A program made the translations under genes and the position numbers. Under the pieces are notes generated by a model. That model worked only from the letters and a program-made list of their open reading frames with translations, was not told the DNA's origin and did no database searches. 10,622 nt of DNA from Willaertia magna (lineage: Eukaryota; Heterolobosea; Eutetramitea; Acrasida; Naegleriidae), in assembly GCA_902984215.1 (NCBI GenBank), contig CADWAF010001687.1:1-10622 (forward strand). The letters run 5' to 3'. Positions 1 through 6,909 of this stretch are shown here, piece after piece (position 1 is the stretch's first letter; every line of letters begins with the position of its first letter).

Positions 1-1607
1 TATAGATTTGGTCTTGTAACTAATAATCTTGGTCAAAATAATCTGATAAAAAGTACTTACCATTGTTACTGTTTCTCTACTTTTTTGAAGTGAACCATGG
101 AGTTCTTTATTTGCAATAAATAAATCAACAATTCCTTTTCCATTAATTGAACCATCTGCGTTGTAAAATCTTTTAAAAAACTCATGTTTTAAGGTTGGCC
201 TTTCTTCTTTTGGTATTGACAATTTAGAAACTTTTGAGGTTAGAAATGTTTTGGTACTCACAAGAAAAACAAACTTACCTATTTCATCAAAGTTAACATT
301 AACTTTAAATAAATGTTGCTCACTTTCCAGTTTTTCAAGTGCAACTTTTGTTACTTCATAAAGTTTTTGATAATTTGTCATTTCTTTCAGTTTTTCATTT
401 GTTTCTTCATTATGCTTTTTAAGGTCAGCATTTGTTTGCCTTAATTTCTAAATACAATGTATCAAATAAGAAAAATTATAAACTTACATCTACTTGAGCA
501 AGCAGTTGTTTTTCTCTTGCAAATACACTTACAATTCGTTCAGTTTTATCGAAACCAAGTCTTCTAAGTTGTTCTTGGTATTCGTTCTTAATTATTTCTA
601 TATCTTTTTTCATCATTGCACTTTGAAAACGTAGTTTCTCTCTAAATATATTTGTCAATTGATGTATTTTATCATTCATCCTAAAAATATGTTCATCTGC
701 AGATAGAGAGATTTTATTCAAACTTCTTTTTTCGTTCTCATAATTAACGGTAAAATCCATTTCCATTAATTCTTCAAAAGATTTATTATAATTAGTTTCA
801 GCATATAGTTCTTGGTTCGAATCTTGCTCGTCTTGTATTTCTTTAACAGGTGGTTCCTCTTCTTTAATTTGTAAATGATGTTCTTGTTTCCTACTAGAAT
901 TAATAGAGTACCTTCGATGAGATGGCAAGGATTTAGGTGTGGTTACTCTTGAAGAAGAATCTCTCTTTGTTATGATCGATGTGTCAACCTTAGTAATAAA
1001 TAAGTCAACTGTTGAAGTGTTAATATCTTTATCAAAAGGTTTAGAAAATGCGAGTCTAACAGAATCTGTACTATTTCCAAGGTCATCAACCCTACAATGG
1101 TTTAAAGCCTCCAATGGAAGTTGAGGGATACTAATTTTTGTTTCACTATTCTTACTACTAAAAGGAGCCCTAGCACTGTCAGGTAGGTCAATAACTTCAG
1201 ACGACCTTAAAACAGATTCTTTAGATATTTTTGAATTAGATCTTAATTCAGAGAAGAGTTTGGGTTTCTTGGAAGCAGTGAAACCTCCTCCCTTAGCGTT
1301 TTTGTTAAAACCTTTTAATATTGGAAATCTTTTAGGACTCTTAGTAATACCAAAGGACTCTGTTTGGAGCTGGCTGTCTAAGCTACCACCCATTGCTGGT
1401 GCATATTGCTCAAATAATGAACTTCCGAATATGTTAAACTTTTCATTCAATTTTTACTTACATCCTATCTCTAACTAACCAAGGCGAATGTGAAACAGGT
1501 CTTGTTGTTTTTACAGATCTAGCTTTTGGTTCGGATGTAGATTTTTCATTGTTTTTAAGAAGGCAAGAATTTTGATTAGAAGAAGTAGAGGCATTATTTT
1601 CTTGCAT
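1..1607 (-). CDS. Coiled-coil protein of unknown function, multi-exon, 3' end outside window
   Basis: I do not recognise a family. My exon model is 1607-1462, 1421-488, 447-279, 230-61 and tentatively 19-1. The frame closes at each junction, and all four introns start with GTAAGT (40, 40, 48 and about 41 nt). The first intron is inferred: the 1607 start gives 48 residues ending LVRDR, and skipping 1461-1422 joins it in frame to SLFEQYAPAMGG. A start at the ATG at 1450 (MNEKFNIFG) is the alternative. Residues 1 to about 285 are a Ser/Lys-rich, probably disordered region with scattered SP/TP sites. From about residue 290 to 410 the sequence is heptad-like and highly charged (NDKIHQLTNIFREKL, then LRQTNADLKKHNEET), predicting a long coiled coil that runs through exons 2 and 3. 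Exon 4 (about 57 residues, including HEFFKRFYNADGSINGKG) is not coiled coil and may start a second domain. The last two introns contain no stop, so reading through them is possible. A cytoskeletal, centrosomal or kinetochore role would be usual for this build but is unsupported. Confidence 0.72.
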
Positions 1608-1617
1608 TTTTAGACAT
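1594..1617 (-). other. Short upstream ORF overlapping the start of the coiled-coil gene
   Basis: An ATG at 1617 opens a seven-codon frame (MSKNARK, stop TAA at 1596-1594). It overlaps the ATG at 1607 in another frame. If transcription begins upstream of 1617, scanning ribosomes meet this ATG first, so it could reduce translation of the main frame. If transcription begins between the two ATGs it has no effect. With only 38 nt between the previous gene's stop and the 1607 start, either is possible. Confidence 0.35.
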
Positions 1618-1644
1618 TACGATCCGTTTCAATAAGGTTAAATA

Positions 1645-1650
1645 TTTATT
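1645..1650 (-). terminator. AATAAA poly(A) signal overlapping the dsRBD gene stop codon
   Basis: On the minus strand the last codon and stop read CAA TAA A, so the stop at 1648-1646 sits inside an AATAAA hexamer. Cleavage 10-30 nt downstream would fall before the ATG of the next gene at 1607, which suits the very short gap. Hexamers are common by chance in AT-rich DNA, so this is suggestive only. Confidence 0.35.
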
Positions 1651-3430
1651 GTTGTTTTGTAATGTTGTTGGTCTTTATCTTCAAGGGGTGGTCAAAAAAT
1701 CCATTTACCACCTGTTGAGAAGCATTATTGCTAGTGAATAATGGAATATTTACACCATTTTGGAATAGGAAATTTGGTATTGGCATCATTGGGAATGCTT
1801 GTGTTTGTTGTATGTAGCTAAAATTTGGCATCATATGTTGTTGGTGCATCATTAATGGTTGTTGTGAAATTAGGGGTTGATGCATCATAGGGTATGAAGG
1901 CATGTTGTGTGGCATTGGATTATAATAATTTGGGGGAATGAATGGCATGGGCATGGTATTATTGGAGGCACTACTATTAATATTCAAAACACCTGATGCT
2001 ACGTCTTTCTTGCCGTCACATTGATCAGAAGATGCATTACTTTCTGTTAGTGACACATCTAAAACGCTAATTAATTCACTATTATCCTTCTTACTAGGTG
2101 GTAGAGGAGATGAAAAATCTAACTTTCTTCTTATTGAATTCTTTTCTGTGTTCTTTTGAGCCTTTTCTTTTCTTCTTTGAAATCTTAATCTTTCAATTTC
2201 AGCTTTAATTTGAAAGTAATCATTTTGATATTGAGGGAAGAAATAGGTCAACATCTTTAATGCACAGGTACCCTTAGCTTGTTTTGCATCTCTTCCTTCT
2301 CCAACACTATAGTACACCCCCTTATCATTAGGTAATGGTAAAATCATTGTAACCTTATACAATTGGTTTGGTTCTTTTGGTTCTTCATTCTGACATGTTG
2401 GAAAGTTATAATCGAATAGATGAATAACATCATTTAATAATTGGATAGGTTCTTCCATAAAGGGGTTAAACCCATCGAAAGCTAACGTTAATTCAGCTTG
2501 TTGTTGTTGATATTCCTTTTCATTAGAAATTGACATTGAGGTATCAAAAGAACTTTCCATTAGGGCTGAAGATTTTCTTGAAGGAGGTGTATTAATAACA
2601 TTAGCATCGTCACTCAACTTTGGTTCTTTTGTTGGAGATGGATTGAAACCTTCTTTTAATTTACCAACACTAGAAATTAACATTTGGTGTTGATTAATCT
2701 CTACCTCATCAGGGATAATTCTTCTTAAATTTAAACCATTCTCTTTTAATCTTTTATCTAAAAATCTCATTATTTCTAAGGTATCACCATTAAAGTTTGG
2801 ATACAATAAATTAAGTAAGTTACAAGCAGCAATAGTTCTAGCTCTAGCCTTATTTACATGGCTGGCCTCTCCAACTACCAACTTTTTTTGTAAATCTAAA
2901 CAAGAATATTTACATTCATAAGTAACGCGATTGGAATGATGACTGGAGGAAGGGCTAATACATGAAATGGATAGAATAGGCGGCTTTTGCTTTTCTAAAG
3001 CGCAGTAGACATGTAAGGCATGAGGTGAGTTCTTTAAAAGCTTTAATTCATCCTTAGAATAGGGTGGCGAATTGGTGGATGAGCTTGGTGTGGAACCGGT
3101 ATTAGGAGTACTTGTTGCTTTTCTTTTGCGAGAAAAAGATGAAGAAAATGGAGAGGAAGTATCAGATGTTGGGTTACAATCATCACCTTTTGCTCTCCAT
3201 TCTGGAATAGGTGTTATATTTAATGGGGAATCTTCAGCAATAGAGCTGTTATGACTTGTATTTAAGGTATCATTTGTCATTTCAATTGCACTTAAAAGAT
3301 CATTAGAAATTAATGCATTAGAATTTTGAGCAATACGATAAGCATTTTGAATTGTCCTATTCTTACTTGGGGTACTTGGCCATGATCTACTCTTGAAAGC
3401 CTCAAAACATGCAAAGGATGTTGGTTCCAT
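1646..3430 (-). CDS. Double dsRNA-binding-domain protein, DGCR8/Pasha-like arrangement
   Basis: A single open frame of 594 residues. Residues 1-130 are Ser/Thr-rich with an RKRK nuclear-import-like cluster at 101-104 and several TP/SP sites. Residues about 134-214 look like a divergent dsRNA-binding fold: an initial helix (SPHALHVYCAL), beta strands (TYECKYSCLDL) and a final helix with the basic motif NKARARTIAACNLLNLLYPNF. Residues about 326-402 repeat the plan: EPIQLLNDVI, then YKVTMILPLP, VYYSVGEGR and DAKQAKGTCALKMLTYFFPQY. The pattern of final helix followed by a short P-x-aromatic tail in both copies resembles the paired dsRBDs of DGCR8 (from family knowledge). No WW or haem-binding segment is visible. 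A basic stretch follows (417-437), then an Asn/Gln/Met/Pro-rich tail (about 490-550) of prion-like composition. The likely role is binding structured RNA, possibly in small-RNA processing; the partner is unknown. Alternatives are another tandem dsRBD protein (Staufen-like or CPL-like). The start at 3430 is the first ATG of the frame, but an upstream exon is possible (see 3433-3576). Confidence 0.75.
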   Translation of the reverse strand: MEPTSFACFEAFKSRSWPSTPSKNRTIQNAYRIAQNSNALISNDLLSAIEMTNDTLNTSHNSSIAEDSPLNITPIPEWRAKGDDCNPTSDTSSPFSSSFSRKRKATSTPNTGSTPSSSTNSPPYSKDELKLLKNSPHALHVYCALEKQKPPILSISCISPSSSHHSNRVTYECKYSCLDLQKKLVVGEASHVNKARARTIAACNLLNLLYPNFNGDTLEIMRFLDKRLKENGLNLRRIIPDEVEINQHQMLISSVGKLKEGFNPSPTKEPKLSDDANVINTPPSRKSSALMESSFDTSMSISNEKEYQQQQAELTLAFDGFNPFMEEPIQLLNDVIHLFDYNFPTCQNEEPKEPNQLYKVTMILPLPNDKGVYYSVGEGRDAKQAKGTCALKMLTYFFPQYQNDYFQIKAEIERLRFQRRKEKAQKNTEKNSIRRKLDFSSPLPPSKKDNSELISVLDVSLTESNASSDQCDGKKDVASGVLNINSSASNNTMPMPFIPPNYYNPMPHNMPSYPMMHQPLISQQPLMMHQQHMMPNFSYIQQTQAFPMMPIPNFLFQNGVNIPLFTSNNASQQVVNGFFDHPLKIKTNNITKQQ

Positions 3431-3432
3431 TT

Positions 3433-3576
3433 CTATATGTGCTGTACATTATTAAGGAATACAATATTATATACACGGTCTAGTAAGATCTTACTTACCT
3501 CAAAAACAGTTATTTCAGTGATTAATTTGTTTTTTTTTGTAGTTTTGATTTTGAAAGGTATACCTTTCATTTTATA
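3433..3576 (-). promoter_or_regulatory. Promoter and likely 5' UTR intron (or alternative first exon) of the dsRBD gene
   Basis: Reading the minus strand, TATAAAA lies at 3576-3570, immediately followed by an 18-nt perfect palindrome (3569-3552). A consensus donor GTAAGT follows at 3498. Removing 3498-3433 (66 nt, acceptor ATATAG) leaves the acceptor 2 nt before the ATG at 3430, giving a neat 5' UTR intron. Alternatively, an ATG at 3570 opens 24 codons (starting MKGIPFKIK, Lys-rich) that end exactly at the donor (GTTTTTGAG). This exon could join in frame to an acceptor at 3401 or 3392 and replace the first residues of the protein. The TATA position argues for the first model, because transcription would then begin after the 3570 ATG. 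Confidence 0.45.
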
Positions 3577-3676
3577 GCGGTAAAAATTTGTAGGGGATTG
3601 AGGCGGGAAATTAAAATGATTTTTTTGTATTAAGGGTTAGTTTGAAGTGTATATTGTATAATAAAGTGTTGTATAA

Positions 3677-4593
3677 TTAATCAATTGTAAAGTAATGATC
3701 TTCAGTGACTGTGTAAGGATGTTTTCTTATCCAATCTTCTACCATTTCCTTAACTATAATGTTTGGATACAATTGCTCAATTGTACATCTAAAAAAATTA
3801 ATTAATTATCTAAAAATTACTTACTTTTGTCTTGTCACTGGACAAAATGGACCATTAGTTTTTATATGTTTTTCAATTGCTTCCCTTTCATAAGTAATAC
3901 CTGAAGGGGTTATAACAGGATCTCTTAGAATAGTATAGGTTATTTTACAACATAGAAAGTCTGGTACTTCTTTTTCACGTTTGGTCTTAAATATTAAATA
4001 TTTTGCTAAAAAAGTTTACAATAAATACTTACATATAACGTGGTTTCAAAAAATGAATTTAATTGATATTTTCTTAATTCATGATCTTCCAATTGATTAT
4101 TAGACAATCTTTTTATATTTTTATAATCTTCCATTATATTATTGACATATTTTGACACTTCACTAATTACTTGTTGTTTTTGTTGTTCTTCTTGTTCAAA
4201 TTTTCTAGCTCTAGATTGGTCTATTCCTCTATAAATTCTATTCATAATTATTTTAGAAGTGTTTTGTAATTCTTTTGCCAACACTTCTGCTTTCTTAAAT
4301 GTTTGTTCTGCTTTGTCAAATTGTAATAAATTTAAATAACAATCTCCTAATAAATAATATGCTTTCACATTCTTTGGATTTAATTTCAATGCTGTTAAAC
4401 ATTCTTCAACAGCAGTTGAATAATCTCTTAATTCAATACAACACAAAGCAATATTTGTTTTAAAAACAGGGTCGGAATCATTTGTGTATGCAAATCCTTG
4501 TCTATACTCTTTTATTGCTTGTTGATACTCTTTTCTTTTATAATGAGCATTTCCTTTTTCTCTTAATTTCTTGGCAGCTAGGTCGAAATCCAT
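3677..4593 (-). CDS. STUB1: CHIP/STUB1-type co-chaperone E3 ubiquitin ligase (TPR + U-box), three exons
   Basis: Exons 4593-4033, 3985-3825 and 3788-3677 give 277 residues (human CHIP has 303). The introns of 47 and 36 nt both start with GTAAGT, and frame is kept at both joints. The N-terminal half is a three-repeat TPR clamp that in CHIP binds the EEVD tails of Hsp70/Hsp90. Clamp positions are visible as R11 (Lys in human CHIP), N15, N47 and K77 in the contexts LREKGN, FKTNIALC and NVKAYYLLGDCY. A charged helical linker spans about 125-185. The U-box begins near V194 (VPDFLCCKITYTILRDP, then VITPSGITYEREAIEKH and CPVTRQK) and ends with LYPNIIVKEMVEDWIRKH, closely tracking the CHIP U-box, including the PSGITY and PVTR loops that contact E2 enzymes. 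Function known for the family: ubiquitinates chaperone-bound misfolded clients in the cytosol. Read without splicing, the frame stops at 4006 and would look like a plain TPR protein. It diverges from the ABC1 kinase gene. Confidence 0.93.
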
Positions 4594-4766
4594 TATTATT
4601 GTACTCTAATTGATTATCAAGAATTGGCAAGTGTACTAGTATATTACGCTTATAATAAACTGTCTATTTTTTCAAACTTAAGTTGAAATCAAACTGATGA
4701 AGTCTTCTTATGCTTGACGCTGTTTAGGCTATTTTGTTCAAAAAATAAAAAAAAGAAATTGCTTTA
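4594..4766. promoter_or_regulatory. Divergent promoter region between CHIP and ABC1 kinase genes
   Basis: These 173 nt separate the two start codons, so they must hold both 5' UTRs and both promoters. The region is AT-rich, with a TATAATAAA-like run near 4651 and an A-tract just before the plus-strand ATG. No confident factor-binding site is visible. A shared, bidirectional promoter is likely from spacing alone. Confidence 0.5.
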
Positions 4767-6817
4767 ATGTTGCGTCAATTTCGGAAAGTTGCTTCAAAAG
4801 TTAGTGCTAGCAATAAGAAGGATGTATTAATTAAAAGGAACAGTAATTTTTTGATAACTAATAGAAAATTCCTCTCGGAAAGGAGTTTTTCTTCAACTAA
4901 CTGTTCTTTGAAACAATCTAATATTCCTTTACGAAAGCAAGCTAGTGCATATTATAATAATTTCCATTCTGTTTTAAAGACCACCGTTATAAATCAATAT
5001 AAGAAGAATACTAGATTATTTATTTTAGGTGTTATTTTCCTATTACAAATTGGAATAACTATTGGAATAATTTTTGGATATCTTGGAATGAAATTTAGTA
5101 TTTATCTATTTCACAAACTTGCTTTAGATGACCCACAAAGTAGTTTCTATAACCCACTATTACTGAAATATTTATTACCTATTATGCAAAGTATTGAAGG
5201 TTTTGATAGATATTTAAAAACAATTGCTACTATTTTATGGATTGGAGCTTCTTATCTTTTAGTATTGTCTACTTCTCCTTATAATCCATATTATTGGTTT
5301 AATGAAAAACCTGATAAAAACAGTGAAGAATTTTTACAAACGAAAAAAGATTTACATAGAACCTGTGCTGAACGTTTATTAGCCTTATTTTCTGAGAATA
5401 AAGGGGTGTATATTAAAGTTGGTCAGTATATGGCAAGTTTAGCAGGATTTATACCTGATGAATATATTCAGGTTTTATCTGTTATGAGAGATAGGGCACC
5501 AACTATTTCTTATGAAGATGTAAAGAAAGTAATTCATCAAGATTTTGGAAAGTCAATCGAAGAATTGTTTTTGGAATTTGATAGTGTTCCAATAGCCTCT
5601 GCAAGTATAGCTCAAGGTAAGTGTTTTAAAAAGCATTATTAATAGTAACCTTTCAATATATCCTTTTATTAATTCAAGTGCATAGAGCTATTTTGAAGGA
5701 TGGAACCTTAGTCGCTGTTAAAGTTCAATATCCGTATGTTAGATTCTTTTATCATGGTGACATGAAAACAAGGCTAGCTGCTAGTAGATTAGCTATCAGA
5801 TTATACTATATGCAAGATGATTATGAAAATATTGATGAATTGCTTGCCTTAAATGATGAATTTGACAGGGAGTTGCAAGAAGGGTTATCTAAGGAGCTCG
5901 ATTTTATTAATGAGGCAAATAATTCAAAAATAACAGCTAGAAACTTTAGTAATAGAGATGACGTACACATTCCAAAAGTTATTGATCAATACACATCATC
6001 TAGGGTATTGACGATGGAGTTTATTGAGAATGCTTGTAATGCCAATGATGTGAAAAAGATCAGAGAAATGGGATTCAATGAAAGTGAAGTTGCATCACAA
6101 ATTATTTCAGCATTTGCAGAGCAAACGTTCCAACACGGTTTCTTACATAGTGACCCTCATCAATCTAATGTGTTTGTTAGAAAAAATCCAAATAATCCAA
6201 AGAAGGCGCAAATTGTTATATTAGACCATGGTCTGTATAAATCTTTGTCTGATGAATTCAGAATACCTTATGCCAAATTTTGGGTGTCCATCGTTTTAAA
6301 TGATAAGCAAGGCATAATTGACTATTGTAAATCTATTGGCATTTCCAACTATCGTTTGTATAGTGCAATGATTATGATGCAATCCTACGACCAGTATGGA
6401 GAACTAGACGCTTCTTCTGAAAAGACTTTAAATGAAAAAGATTGGGAAATGTTTTATACAGAAATTGAACAAAGAAGATCTGATTTTATTGATATATACA
6501 AAAATATTCCTAAAGAAATGATGTTCATATTAAGAACTGATAATATATTGAGAAGTTTAAATAGAGAATTAGGAGCTAAAGTCAATAGATTTTCAATAAT
6601 GGCTAGAGCCGCTGCAAGAGGAAGTTCATTTAACAAAAGTGATTTGCACAATTGGAGAAGTAGAATATCTGCCACTTACAACCAAATATATTTTGAATTC
6701 AGATTATTTTTACTAGGTTTTCAATCCTATATTGTGACCAACTTTTTCAAACTATTTGGTGTTCCAAGAGCTTTAATTACTAATTTGTTAGACTCAACAA
6801 AAGATGAAAAATTATAA
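4767..6817 (+). CDS. ABC1/ADCK (UbiB-family) atypical kinase, ADCK1/MCP2-like, mitochondrial, two exons
   Basis: Exons 4767-5616 and 5679-6817 flank a 62-nt GTAAGT...AAG intron. The joint restores the family motif SIAQVHRAIL and yields 662 residues. The N-terminus (MLRQFRKVASKV, then many Ser/Arg/Lys and few acidic residues) looks like a mitochondrial presequence. Hydrophobic segments lie at about 84-107 and 152-168. Family motifs: KxGQ at 217-220 (KVGQ), Ala/Ser loop at 275-280 (PIASAS), VAVK lysine 298, ExD at 356-358 (KELDFINEANN), catalytic loop HSDPHQSN with D442 and N447, and DHG at 466-468. IKVGQ, ASIAQVH, VAVKVQYP and VILDHGLY most resemble ADCK1/ADCK5 and yeast Mcp2 rather than the Coq8 branch; this is from memory. 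Family role: inner-membrane atypical kinase/ATPase in mitochondrial lipid or quinone homeostasis. Oddity: the usually near-invariant DPHPGN reads DPHQSN. Two UGUAAAUA elements follow the stop. Confidence 0.92.
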
Positions 6818-6841
6818 TTGACAATATTGAATCCATGTTAT

Positions 6842-6863
6842 TTTGTAAATACCTTTGTAAATA
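6842..6863 (+). promoter_or_regulatory. Two tandem Pumilio/Puf3-type elements (UGUAAAUA) after the ABC1 kinase stop
   Basis: TGTAAATA occurs at 6844-6851 and again at 6856-6863, each inside the 10-mer TTTGTAAATA, repeated 12 nt apart. The first copy lies 27 nt after the kinase stop codon, in a 92-nt gap before the SNW gene, so the most natural place is the kinase 3' UTR. UGUANAUA is the core site of PUF proteins, and yeast Puf3 uses it in 3' UTRs of nuclear-encoded mitochondrial mRNAs. The extra cytosine that yeast Puf3 favours one or two bases upstream is missing (the second copy has one at -3). In AT-rich DNA single copies are expected by chance; the tandem pair is less so. Confidence 0.4.
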
Positions 6864-6909
6864 ACCAAAAAATTAAACACTGTTCTGGTTCAATTAACTT
6901 TTAAAAAAA

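Noticed and set aside
1439..1461. A 23-nt version of the first intron in the coiled-coil gene
   Set aside because: It breaks frame; the 40-nt version ending at 1422 keeps it and matches the length of the next intron.
939..1478. Plus-strand open frames of 61 and 72 codons
   Set aside because: They lie antisense to the coiled-coil gene, have no domain or plausible composition, and are explained as shadows.
3072..3254. Plus-strand 60-codon frame
   Set aside because: Antisense shadow of the Ser/Thr-rich N-terminal part of the dsRBD protein.
3768..3785. Inverted repeat TACAATTG-CT-CAATTGTA
   Set aside because: It lies in CHIP exon 3, where the codons match the conserved IEQLYPN region; the 2-nt spacer is too short for a stable hairpin loop and the repeat is probably a by-product of coding sequence.
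4006..4032. A 27-nt version of the first CHIP intron (GTAAGT to TTTTTTAG)
   Set aside because: It puts an in-frame TAA three codons downstream; the 47-nt version ending at 3986 keeps frame and joins directly to TKREKEVPDFLC.
6454..6675. Minus-strand 73-codon hydrophobic frame
   Set aside because: It falls inside the kinase second exon; its Leu/Ile richness is the complement of AT-rich Asn/Lys/Glu codons.
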